A stretch of DNA of 64,000 nucleotides from Channallabes apus (Eukaryota > Chordata > Actinopteri > Siluriformes > Clariidae). Under the pieces are notes generated by a model that saw only the letters and a program-made list of their open reading frames with translations, did no database searches and had not been told where the DNA came from. The translations under genes and the position numbers were made by a program. Location of the stretch: the NCBI GenBank assembly GCA_030522415.1, contig CM060118.1:25307151-25371150 (forward strand), given 5' to 3'. Position 1 is the stretch's first letter. Every line of letters begins with the position of its first letter. Positions 14,345 through 24,645 of this stretch are shown here, piece by piece.

Positions 14345-14575
14345 GCCTTTATTTGTCACATATACTGCACAGTGAAATTCTTTCCAGGAGAGGCGGGGAA
14401 CAAGTCAGAATGCAGGGTCAGCCATGGTACAGTGCCCTAGAGCAGACAGTGCAAAAGGCCTCACTCCAGAGCCCACAACTGCAGCATGTGAAGCTGGGGC
14501 TTGAACTGTGAACCTTCCGATCAGTAACCCAGAGCTTTCACCCACTGACCTACCAATGCCCCAAAGGCATGCATT
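14345..14575 (-). mobile_element. tRNA-headed SINE, second family
   Basis: It is in reverse orientation. The tail is at TTTGTCACATATACTGCACA/GTGAAATTCTTTCC. The B-box-like ACTGTGAACCTTCCGATCAG and A-box region CCCACTGACCTACCAATGCC lie at the right. It lies next to the LINE/SINE tail at 14165-14290. Confidence 0.7.
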
Positions 14576-16763
14576 GGCGAGGAACCAAGGCCAGTCTTGC
14601 CTTCACCTGCTTGGAAGGCAGCTATACTCCATACCACTACACCACTATACACCAACACCACAGCATAAGATAGGACACAGACCTTCGAGACAACTGACAC
14701 ACAATGCTTGATTAATGTTAAGTCAACCATTATGGTGGACCATTATCATGTGAAGCCAGACTTTTAAGTGTCATTTAGAAAACTGTAGTCAATTCTGGAT
14801 TTGCTTTAGTGAAAAAAAGTTATTTATGGAGTATGTAATAAAGTTTCATGCTTATAAATCAGCTTAAACCTTGCTTTGAGCTCCTATTTATGCGATTCAT
14901 TGAGCTTTTAACAAGAGACAGCTAACATTACAGATGCAGGAACACTGAATCTTTTCTATATTAACACACTGTGACTGAATGTCAAGGACACTCAACATTG
15001 CAGATGTACAGCAAGCTCACTTTACTAATTGAGCTTGTTAACCACAGTGTTGACAAATGAATGTGAAATACAGAGACTTTCTTCAGTTTAGACTTTCTTT
15101 GTTAAAAAAAAATAAAAGGATGGTATCTAGATAGTCATAAAAGCTAATAGGGGTAAACTTTTCTGGATACAGGTTGAGTACAAAAGTGTGATGTATGAAC
15201 ACCTTATCAGAATGAGACAACTACACTAACAAGCAATAACCTGAACAAATATTAAATTCAATGTACTGATTTTTTTTCCTTGCATTGAAGGTAGTGTGCA
15301 AAGCTTAATGACCCTGTAAACAAGTTATGGTAAATTTATTTTAAGCAAATAATTAATCTTTTTTTTTTATATAGGGGTTATGTGATGATAAATGATACCC
15401 TTGATAATGTTAAGTTGTCTACTGAGCAAAAGTTTGTGTGTTATTATGTAAGCATGTGAGCATTTCAGGAGAGGCATCTGAGGGCCGCGGGGGCCACTAC
15501 TGCATGTCCCTTTGCACTGAAAATAAACAAAGGAATGGAAGCAACCCGAGCATGGCCTGAGGGAACGATTGACAGGCACCAGCTGGAGGAAGGAGAGCAA
15601 TATGTATACATGCATATTCATATTGTATTCACACACATACAGTAAATATACACATGAATAAACATATATGTAACAAAGGACGACTTTCCTACTTTAACAA
15701 AACTATATGCCTGCAATTCTACCATAATGTGCTAATAAGTTATTTTAAAGCATTGCCTAAATTGGAATTAGAAATGACAGAATTGACAAGGTAGCAAATA
15801 TAACTTTGGTCATCGTGCGACCAGGAAGTCTCTCACAGCAAAGTCATAAAGTACAAACATGTTCAAAGACAGACACCATCTGGGCCATCCACTCCGTTAA
15901 CACACTGATGGCTACTGCTGATGGGCAAATTAACACTTAGATGTGTTTGCTGTCTCACCTTTTTCTCTTTTCTCTTCTCACACACACAAGTTAATGGCTT
16001 GCACCTGGAGTCTGGAGTAGGAAACCGAATATCTGCATGACTGACACTGCAAATTTATTAAGTACCCTGTTTTCCAAAGAAACTTAAGAAATCACAGATC
16101 CAAAGTTCAGCATTAGCAATCTAACAATAACCAAAACTCCTTACTTTTATGCCCACATTACAACCTGTCATACTATTGTGGTCACTGTCATATGATATCA
16201 CTAGACCACACTATGTCCCCATGCTTGTATTACTCAGGTTATATAGCAGGAGACTCACTGAGCCGGTGTGACTTATTAGCCATCAGCTCTGGACTTTGAC
16301 GGTTTGCTCTACACTGGAATTCTGAGATGATGCCACCCTGTCACTCTGTTTTGCATCATAACCCACCATGACACTAGTGAAAGTCAATGACTGCCAACAG
16401 AGCCCAAAATATGACTGCACCTGTCACTATAGAGATGCCAAATCAGACACGCAAACACACTCTTTGCTTTATGCTTTGAATAAAGCAAAAAGGACAAACA
16501 CTTTCGACATCTTTCAATTTACGGACAAGGAATCTGATCGACTAGTTATGATTTCACAGCACAACCATGCCTAATAATAGCTGCTTTCAAATATACCTGC
16601 AGGACCAGAATAAGTGTAGGATTTGTAGATTAACATTTCAAAAAGCCGCTGTCAAAGACTTAACCATAAAGCAAACCTAAACAGCAGTAACCACAGCTTT
16701 CTTCAAAAGCCAGGTGTGTTATACTCAGTATGGTTGGGTTCAGAAACAAATGGTTAGACCTAC

Positions 16764-16833
16764 CTGGTGGACACAGACAGGCGTGGGAGACATCCCGAGT
16801 ATCTCTGGTCTTCGGCAGACGAGACGCTAACTT
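16764..16833 (-). CDS. col13a1: Collagen XIII alpha 1, second coding exon
   Basis: This 70-base exon is bounded by a pyrimidine-rich acceptor (ttcttttgcag|AAG) and a strong donor (CCAG|gtaggt). Read in phase 0 from exon 1 it gives 23 codons plus one base, ending in Cys-Leu-Cys-Pro-Pro and the first base of Gly. The collagen XIII, XXIII and XXV families all have a Cys-x-Cys-Pro-x-Gly motif at this point, where the membrane-proximal NC1 domain meets the first collagenous domain; the two cysteines are thought to form interchain disulfides. Joined to exon 1 the stalk reads ...DQMLEE/KLASRLPKTRDTRD..., which aligns with the human stretch ...[21 protein letters not shown]. The human run of four arginines is absent; the only R-x-x-R here is RDTR. 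The following Gly-X-Y exons are not in the window, so the gene is incomplete here by extent, not damaged. Confidence 0.86.
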
Positions 16834-17915
16834 CTGCAAAAGAACAAAGAAGACTTCAGTTACACCAGAAATTACTACTGATAATATACTACTAATCAGG
16901 ATAATCAAACAAAAATTCAACAGTCAACATGAACAGATAAACTATTTACTTTAGATCAACTATTATAAATACATTTACTTTAGCTGGGATACTGTATGCA
17001 TTACATTTGCAAAATAGATGGTGTATACAGTTGTTATTCTAACACTATTTCCATTGACATTTAAGTCATATTTCTAATAAATCGCTACCACAACAGCTTA
17101 CAGTATATGATTCAAAGTCAGAATCTGAACAAAATATGCTATATTTACCACAATGAGATGTATTATATCCAAACTAAAGCTAAGATTCATCAGTTGCCAC
17201 TGACAAGAAGAAGAAGAATGTAAATGGTTACCTAGCCATTACTGATTATAACAGTATTATTATTTCTATGCGATAAGTGAGACAACTTATTACCTGGCCA
17301 CACCATGACCCTTTTGCTAAAATCCTACGATGATGATTAGAGCACTGCACATGATGCCCAAAAATGTAAAATTAAAATACTATAGTTAAATTATCCTTAG
17401 AGTTTTATCCAACATATTTCCCTGGCCCCAGTGCATGCTAACCACAATTCATTCCAGGGGTTTATTTGGTTGATACTGGCACACTCTCTTCCCAGCTGCA
17501 AAAGTTCTTACACAGACCAGGCTCAGGCACTACAAGCAAGCTTTTTCTTCCACAACACTGACACTGACTGAAGTACGGTCGAGTGTTTTGTATAACAAAT
17601 ACTGAGCTAATGAAGATTAACAAGAGATGAGAAACAATGTTGTGAAAGAAAGCTGTAAATATCTGGGTTAAGCAAAAGTCTGTTCTTTACAATGAGGCTT
17701 GGAAAATTCCTAATTTGAAAAGCATGAATATTTTTCTCGAAGTATTTTTCCAAAGTAATAGTGTGCACTGACTTTTCTAAAAGTTCTTTGTTGTTCATTA
17801 AATATGGAACAAATTATTTTCCAGTTTCACAGTCTTTGCTGAGACCATTTGTTTTTACAGAGTAAATCCTTGAACACCCAAGCTAATTTAAGATGTTTTT
17901 CCATTTGAATGTCTA

Positions 17916-17916
<1 letters not shown>

Positions 17917-17952
<36 letters not shown>

Positions 17953-17953
17953 G
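17917..17953. repeat. (TTA)n microsatellite
   Basis: About 12 ATT units in intron 1. Similar trinucleotide runs occur at 20697-20733 (AAT), 44779-44828 (AAT) and 57169-57194 (ATT). Confidence 0.95.
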
Positions 17954-19556
17954 CACATTTCTCAGTGTAAGTTTACATCAGGATTCAGTGCCTTATGGTA
18001 CGGGGTGAATGCTGCTGTGTGAACAAACATTTTGATAATCATAATGATGAGGCAGCTGCTGTCAGAGTACTTATGGGAGAAGTTATAATTTTTGTACAAT
18101 TTCATTCTTGTGCATGATTATTGAACCTTAATGACAGATATGCTTTGAAGCTAAGAAAAATCTCTCTTTCTTTTATGTTTCAGTACGAAAAAGTCTTTTG
18201 CTTTTATTAGTTTCGAGACTGGAAATGATTTAGGTTGTCTTTCTGTAGTTATATGTTGAGTAATGTAAACTGAAATGCAGACATTAAACATAAGTGGCTA
18301 AAACAGAATAAGTTCATTGTGACATTAACCTGACCACACCAGATAAACACTATAGGTTCAATAATTGGACACCTGCAAGCCACTGTACAGCAAACGACTA
18401 AGATTTTTCAGCACTGTCCCAGACTTGGAAAGAGTCCCACCTCACTTTACTTTAGCCCTGAGACGTTCCGGCTGTCTCTCTTGCAGTCTGCTTTGCTTCA
18501 TTAAGGACCTGACTGTCCTCTGCAGTCCTGACAGCTTTACTAGCAATAGACTGAGATTCCAAAAGCAGGGTTCTGTCTTCCCAAAACACAACGGCACAGC
18601 ACATACTTTACACACTGTTGGGTGAGTGACCATTAGAGGCCTGTGTGAGGAAAGGATAGCTGTGAGAGACTGTATATCTCACTTTTCTACACCTCACTGT
18701 TTCAGACTCAAATCTGCACAAAGTTATGTGTGCAAGTCTAGTGCTGAAAGCTCTTATAGGTTCATAAAAATCTCAAATAGGATGCTTAAAGGTTAACTGG
18801 TGGTCTGTGAGACAAGGATTAAACGTTTTAACTGATGCTTTTCTTACAACATATAAGTCAAAATTGTAAAAAAATAAAAAATAAAAAGGTTAAAAAAATT
18901 AAATAAAAACAGAAATATAAATGTAACAAAATCAGTGTCATTGCATTATGTTATGTGGAAACACTTGTAAACTGTTAAATCATTAGGATTGCATTCAATT
19001 CTACATGGTAAAATACAAATATGGAATGTGGGTAGCTCACATAATAGGTCATTGCAGGAATCACTGAAAATCCTCTTAATAGATAAAACACTGCACATTA
19101 TGAAATAGAAAAACGTGCAGGGTAGCTCATTAAAAAACATTTAAATGTGTTTTGCATCATAAATAACCATAAAACAATTCTTATAAGTGCGAATACAGTT
19201 TGCAAAATAAAAAAAACACTGGTGAGCTTGACAGGTGAGGATATGAAATTTCCTCATTGTATAACATTATTCTAACTTTTTCTCAATTTTCCCCTGCTTT
19301 TACATAACTTCCACAGAAAATCAGAAAATACTTGAAATGTTCATTAATTATCCCCCGGCACATGGTTTAGCATTGGTCAGTGCTGAGATTGAGTTGCACA
19401 CAGTGTAGACCAAGTGCTCAGCGAAAGTGCATAAACAGAAGTAAAATAACAGAGAGAGGACATCTGGACAGGGAGAAGAGCTGCAGTCTGTGAACCTCTA
19501 GAGCCCTTCATGTGTCTTTTTAAATAATAACTGTTAAAAGTTTTTGCAAGTTGCAA

Positions 19557-19557
<1 letters not shown>

Positions 19558-19620
<63 letters not shown>

Positions 19621-19630
19621 TATATATATA
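19558..19630. repeat. (TA)n microsatellite near the exon 1 donor
   Basis: About 30 TA units, broken once by CAG, lie about 90 bases inside intron 1 of the collagen gene. Confidence 0.97.
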
Positions 19631-19722
19631 ATTTTGATTATATATGCAGGAAAACCTGCACAACATATTTACAGCACTCTGACTGGAGGGTAGGATCGCA
19701 CTTCCCCTGTTCTCACTCTCAC

Positions 19723-19989
19723 CTCTTCCAGCATCTGATCCAGGCGGTTTAGAAGAACTGGTTCCACCTGCTCGAGAAACATCCAGGCTGTGTACTGAGG
19801 CTCTCTGTGCTTCTCCATGCTGTTGACCCTTGCCTGTAGTTCCGAGGTGCGCAGATACACCAGCACACACACTCCGAGAGAGAAGAGGCAGAGCGCGACA
19901 CACACGGCCACCGCGCCGCTTTTACACGGATGCTCGGCACAAGTCCTGTCTCCAGGAGCATCGCGAGGAACTTTACTGTCCTGTTCCAT
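19723..19989 (-). CDS. col13a1: Collagen XIII alpha 1, first coding exon
   Basis: This exon encodes the N-terminus of a type II transmembrane collagen, which in other vertebrates sits at cell-matrix junctions and the neuromuscular synapse. It runs from an ATG at 19989 to a donor reading GAG|gtgaga and holds exactly 89 codons. Residues 1-24 are a short polar cytoplasmic tail. Residues 25-46 are a hydrophobic, Cys-rich membrane segment with no cleavable signal peptide. Residues 47-89 are charged with heptad-like spacing, as expected for the coiled coil that nucleates trimers. The stretch LRTSELQARV just after the membrane closely matches human collagen XIII as I recall it (FRTAELQARV), better than collagens XXIII or XXV. 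The frame stays open for 17 more codons past the donor, but these do not resemble the family. Exon 2 continues in phase. The assignment rests on recalled family sequence, not on a search. Confidence 0.86.
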
Positions 19990-20118
19990 TGTAGTGTTAA
20001 CCTGACTTCTTCCAAATCGCTTTCACCAAGCTTATAATCTAATCATCAGTTGAAAACAAGTTGGAAATGCAATAATAATTCATCCAAAAAAAAAAAACCT
20101 TCCAAAAAAGTCCAAGGC

Positions 20119-20361
20119 TTACTCAGAGAGCAGGATAGTCAATATGGAAAAAGGAGTTTTGTTTAAGGAGTTAAACGCATGGTTTCTACTGGTGTGTGCA
20201 GGTGGATCGGAAGGCTCTAGTGTTGTGTCGTGCCATCTGAGTGTGTCCTCATGAGCTCCAGTGTCAGCGTTGTAGTGATCTGTGATGTGAAACTCGAGCC
20301 TCTTCCCTGCACTCCGCTTCAGCTGCAGTCTGTTCACTCCACACTCCACACTCACACTCAC
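20119..20361 (-). other. Possible upstream open reading frame in the col13a1 leader
   Basis: If transcription starts near 20560, an 80-codon open frame (ATG at 20361, stop at 20119) would lie wholly upstream of the collagen ATG at 19989. The peptide has no recognisable domain and may be only a chance frame in GC-rich leader. It would matter only as a possible translational brake on the main frame. Confidence 0.2.
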
Positions 20362-20439
20362 TGCGCCTCTTCCCTGCGCGCTCCGCTCAACTGCGCTCTC
20401 ACGCGCCCTGCGCCTCTCCTGAACGCCAGGCTCCTCCCC

Positions 20440-20512
20440 GTGTGTGTGTGTGTGTGCTCGCGCGCGCGCGCGCGTGCGTGTGTGTGTGTGTGCCCGCGTG
20501 TGCGTGCGTGTG
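20440..20512. repeat. Alternating (TG)n(CG)n(TG)n tract at the col13a1 promoter
   Basis: The tract is almost uninterrupted alternating purine-pyrimidine: TG repeats, then about eight CG steps, then TG again, with a single break at CTCG. Such sequence is the classic former of left-handed Z-DNA under negative supercoiling. It lies about 450-520 bases upstream of the collagen start codon, within the CpG-rich block. Confidence 0.8.
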
Positions 20513-20599
20513 ATCGCTGCCCATCAGCTCTGGGCGGAACTGAAGCTTCAGTGGAGCCGCGCGTTTCTCCACAACCCCGCCGACAGGATATATTTAGGT

Positions 20600-20698
20600 G
20601 CCAAGAGCCCATGTGTATAAAATGACCCTTTGATCTGTGCGGCACTTTTTTTAAAATGTACTTTTATTCTAATACATTTCAATGCTATAATGTATTTT

Positions 20699-20734
<36 letters not shown>

Positions 20735-20893
20735 TAGTAGTAGTAGTATTGACACAGTTATTGTATTATTCAACATATAAACCTACCCTAATTATAAAGT
20801 GAATGTCATTTTTTGATAGTCATCTTACTGTCTGTATTCATCTTTTTAGAAATAATCCAGGCACAGATAGGACCATACTTTACAGTATATATA
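20600..20893. other. Upstream flank of col13a1
   Basis: About 290 bases between the inferred promoter and the first Tc1 element, with an (AAT)n run at 20697-20733. No gene seen. Confidence 0.6.
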
Positions 20894-22513
20894 CAGTGCT
20901 CAGCATAAATGAGTACACCCCCTTTAAAAAGTACAAATTTAATCAGTAGTTCAAAGAACAAAAGAACAATTTCCAAAATGTTCACAAGACTGAGTTTTAT
21001 TGAACACTTGTTTAAAATTAAAGGCTAATAATGTAACTTAGATCACAAAATCTTCAGGATTACTCAAATTGGTTGAAGCAAAAATGAATACACTACTAAA
21101 ACAAAAACTACTACATCTAGTATTTTTTATGACCACCGTGATTTTTAAGGACAGCACCAAGTCTTCTAGGCATGGAATGAACAAGTTGGTGACATATTGC
21201 AACATTTATGTCTTTTTCCATTTCAAGAATACCCTCTTTTAGAGCCTGGATGCTGGATGCTCAACTAGTAACTTCAGAATTCCCCACAGGTGTTCGATTG
21301 GGTTCAGATACATACTTGGCCATTAAATCACCTTCACCCTGTTCTTCTTCAGAAATGCAACAGTAGCTTTAGATGTGTGTTTTGGATCATTTTCGTGTTG
21401 GAAAAGTACACGACGACCAAGTGCATGGAGTGATGGCAGCACCTTCTCCTTCAGTATAGAGCAGTACATTGTTGATTTCATGATACCATCAATGAAATGC
21501 AGCTCCCGAACACCAGCAGCACTTATGCAGCCCCACATAAGGACACTGCCACCACCATGTTTCACTATAGGCACCATGCATTTTTCTTTGAAATCCTCAC
21601 CTTTATGACGCCATACAGTTTTGAAACTATTAGTTCCAAAAACAGTGATCTTTGTCTCATCACTCCAGAGTACAGAGTCCCAGTAGTCTTCATCTTTTTC
21701 AGCATGGGCCCTAACAAATCCTAAGCATGCTTTTTTGTGCATGGGCTTTAGGAGAGGCTTCCTTTGTGGATGATACCCATGCATGCCATTCCTCTGCAGT
21801 GTGCGCTGTAGGATAATGGGAAATGGTCACTCCACTCCACTGGTCACTTCTACTCCTTTAGCTAACTGCAGTGAACTTGTATGGCGATTTTCTTCAACTC
21901 TTCTCATCAGAAGACGCTCCTGTCGAGACGTTAACTTCCGTGGATGGTCTGAACGTCTCTGTAAGATGGTTGCACTTCCATCTTTCTTAAAATTTTGCAT
22001 CACTTTTGCTACAGTATTTTGACTGGTATGTAAAGCTTTGCTGATCTTCTAGTAGCCCTCATCTTTTTTGTGTAAAGAAATGATTTCCTTTCTCAGATAT
22101 TGTGACATTTTTCTTCCACGTGGAGCCATTGCTGACAGCATGAAATGGGAACAGGTTTTCTTTGTTAAGTAATGCCCTTTTATAGTCACCTGTCTGCTGG
22201 ACACCTCTTAAATGAATCAGTAGACTCACCTATGGTTGAATGTCTGTTAATTAGAATTTTGTAGTCTTAAGTATGGCTTTTCTCCTAAGACTATAATTGG
22301 GGTGTACTCATTTTTGCAACATGGGCTTGAATGAATTTGTTAGGAAAATCACTTTTTTGTGTGTGCAAATTAACAAATGTTGTTTGCAATCAATGGCCCA
22401 CATTTGAGGGAGTATTTTGTAGTATAGAGTCTCATAGAAAATGTTGATTCTGAAAGGAAATTAAAGCTTTTCTGACAAATGTAGTGGGGTGTACTCATTT
22501 ATGCTGAGCACTG
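20894..22513. mobile_element. Tc1-like transposon with intact terminal repeats
   Basis: The 1.62-kb element starts CAGTGCTCAGCATAAATGAG and ends with the inverse complement (CTCATTTATGCTGAGCACTG). It is flanked by TA on both sides, the target duplication of the Tc1/mariner superfamily. The terminal match extends through GAGTACACCCC at both ends. It encodes a broken transposase on the minus strand, listed separately. Confidence 0.92.
21117..22129 (-). pseudogene. Tc1-like transposase, broken
   Basis: The reading starts MAPRGRKMSQYL at 22129 and ends LKNHGGHKKY at 21119, close to the usual 340 residues of a Tc1 transposase. A TAG at codon 27 (22049-22051) interrupts the first helix-turn-helix. 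The span is not a multiple of three, so it also carries indels. The largest open piece, 21323-21784, holds the first catalytic Asp in WSDETK, the Gly-rich [11 protein letters not shown] strand and the second Asp in HENDPKH. The Glu of NPIEHLWG follows in another frame near 21300-21280. The full DDE set is visible but not in one frame. Confidence 0.88.
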
Positions 22514-22669
22514 TATATGTTCAGGAACATTCTAAATAGAGACCCTCTGTGGACGTCTTTAAGGCCAATATCCTCATACTAAAGTTGAATATCATCATCA
22601 TCATCATAGTAGATAGAGCATCTTCACAAAGGAATTAGCAATATCTTATTTTTTTGTGGACAACCTATA

Positions 22670-22935
22670 GACATCGGCGGCATGGTGGCCTAGTGGTTAG
22701 CACAATGGCCTTGCACCTCCAGGGTCAAGGGTTTGATTCCCGCCTCTGTGAGTTGTATGCATGTATGCATGTTCTCAGCATGCTTGGAGGGTTTCCTCTG
22801 AGTACTCCGGTTTCCCATAGTGCAAATATATTCCGATTAACCCTGTCCAGGTTGCACTCTGCCTGGTCTCCTGGAATAGGCTCTGTGGCCCCATGACCCT
22901 GTAAACTCTATAAGCAGTATACTGTAGAAGATGGA
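22670..22935 (+). mobile_element. SINE-like repeat (same family as 29552)
   Basis: The plus strand opens with GGCATGGTGGCCTAGTGGTT and a B-box-like GGGTTTGATTCCCGC. It continues through GAGTACTCCGGTTTCCCATA and ends with GATGGATGAATGAA. It is fairly complete but diverged. It lies just outside the Tc1 copy that ends at 22513. Confidence 0.8.
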
Positions 22936-24645
22936 TGAATGAACCTACAGACATCTCTAGGAGTCATGTGTTTAAATGACTTTCTACAGGTAATGAAATA
23001 TCAGGTCATGACAACCCGTAGGCTACATGCCCACAAGGAAAGTACACTTACAGTAAAGCGCTATTTAAAAAAAAAAAAAAAAAAAGAACCTGAATGTCAT
23101 ACTAAAGACATCTGCCAACTTTTCCACCTTGAAAAGTGGCCATTTTCACTATTTGAAAAGTATACAAAAATGATTATTTTCTCTTGCACCACATATTTGA
23201 ACTGTTATATATTTAAGTAAGCGGCAGGTAATAATCTGAAAAGTACTGACTGAGCAGATTAAATGACATGACATCTTAATTCTGGCCCACAAAATAAGAT
23301 ACATGTGAATGTATGTGTGCATTATTTGCCAAATGGACAGCTGACAGCCTGGGTATTTTATTTTAAAGGTAAATTAGCAATGCTTTTCAAAATGTGGCCA
23401 GTAGCAGACTGGAATGGATAATTTACAATAGTGTACAAGAAGACCATCACAATGAGCACAATATACAGTGAAAGAAAATCTTCTCAAGACTTTTAATAAA
23501 TCTGTAAATACAGAAAAAATGACTTAATTAACCAACAACCACAATGTTTTTATTAATTATCCATAACCATTTCATTGTGATCATTGGGGTATTATATCAT
23601 AATTATGATATTTTTCTCATACAAAAAGAAATTCCAAGTCTTCTAGCAGATGTTGTAATAACCAATACCTTCCTGTTAACAGTTTGTTTGGCCCCTGAAG
23701 ACACACTCTCAATTACACATGCCCTTCTCTTTTAATTCCTGTTTTGTCAAATTTCCATTAATCCTTTGATTAAAGGTCAAGTCAGTAGCAATAAAAATAT
23801 CAAGGTTACTGTTTCTGTAGCAACTAAGGCAACTACAGTAGCACTACAGTAAGAGAGCAGATGAGCACTGACTCACCAGAACCAAGATGGCCATCTTAAG
23901 GAGTGGTTGCTCAACCTGCATTTATAAAACCACACAAACAAATTGGACCATATTTCCTAAAAAGGTTTTAAAAGTTAATAGTGAATTTCCTGACTTGAGT
24001 CTCCAGCTTTGATTTATTCAAACCAAGAGATGTTCCCCCTACTTTCGGCCACATCTAAAACATTTTTTTTCCACATGGTTTAGTCACTCTTCAGTGCATT
24101 TAATGAAGGAAGTGTTGAAAACCACTGCAATTATAACATAAACAACTGTCTCAGGAGTGAAGCAAATGAGGCTGATGAATATTACATGACTATAGATGAT
24201 TGTTTAACACACAATAATAGAAAGAAGTTGCTTTCCAGTATAACAAATTAAAGTGCAGATTAATGCCTTGAAACAGTGTATAAAATGTAATGTAATCAGT
24301 GTTCCAGTTCCAAACATAATTATTGAATGCATGTAGCAGTCTATGACAACAATAATAACTGTGGAAAAATTTTTTAAACAACATTGAAAACTATCAACAA
24401 GAGCAAGAAGAAGAATGAAAGTAAAGAGAAAACCATGGGATTTAAAATATAAATGGAAAGACTGAAAATGAAACTTGAGTTACAGAATTACACCATTTAG
24501 AAAGCATGACAGCTAACCCCACCTGTTACCCATCTGAATTTAAAGCTAGATGCCCAGTGCCAGAAGAACACAGAGTACAGACAGGGGAGCAAGAGTGAAC
24601 AGGCTGAGTTAAATAGCACAGCAATTCAAAATGCAAGGCTTTATA
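22936..24645. other. Non-coding stretch
   Basis: AT-rich sequence with a run of about 18 A near 23058 and no recognisable element or exon. Confidence 0.6.

Larger units (their letters stand above)
1..16763 (-). other. col13a1: col13a1 intron 2 (partial)
   Basis: The intron begins with the donor gtaggt at 16763 and continues past the left edge of the window, so it is longer than 16.7 kb and of phase 1. I scanned the minus strand for Gly-X-Y runs in the required phase (two bases completing a Gly codon after an AG) and found none I would defend. It carries Tc1 relics, SINE fragments and microsatellites, listed separately. Stretches at 620-5878, 6280-9180, 9570-11355, 12405-14160 and 14720-16760 hold nothing coding that I can support. 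Confidence 0.75.
16834..19722 (-). other. col13a1: col13a1 intron 1
   Basis: This 2.9-kb intron is of GT-AG type and phase 0. It contains a (TTA)n run at 17917-17953 and a long (TA)n run at 19558-19630, only about 90 bases inside the donor. Open frames around 18365-18633 on both strands have no splice context or recognisable domain and look like chance. I saw no transposon in it. Confidence 0.8.
19990..20600 (-). promoter_or_regulatory. col13a1: Probable col13a1 promoter and 5' UTR, CpG-rich
   Basis: Immediately upstream of the collagen start codon, the sequence from about 20230 to 20610 becomes CpG-rich in an otherwise AT-rich window, which is typical of a vertebrate promoter. On the minus strand a TAAATATA box lies at 20596-20589, so initiation near 20560 is possible, giving a 5' UTR of about 570 bases. 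An alternating TG/CG tract lies within the inferred UTR or core promoter. The start site is inferred from sequence only; no transcript evidence is available here. Confidence 0.55.

Noticed and set aside
15480..15520. Gly-Pro-Arg-Gly-Pro reading on the minus strand, as a collagen exon
   Set aside because: The required phase (two bases completing Gly after AG) is not met, there is no usable donor within reach, and the Gly-X-Y periodicity stops after two triplets.
19520..19903. 127-codon minus frame overlapping collagen exon 1
   Set aside because: It is a shadow frame of exon 1 that then reads through the (TA)n tract.
20230..20645. Long frames on both strands around the promoter, as a separate gene
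   Set aside because: They are open because the region is GC- and TG/CG-rich. They run through the simple repeat and have no domain.
21323..21784. The 153-codon frame as an active transposase gene
   Set aside because: It is an internal piece of a 1-kb coding region with a stop at codon 27 and frameshifts; it lacks the DNA-binding domain and the last catalytic Glu in frame.
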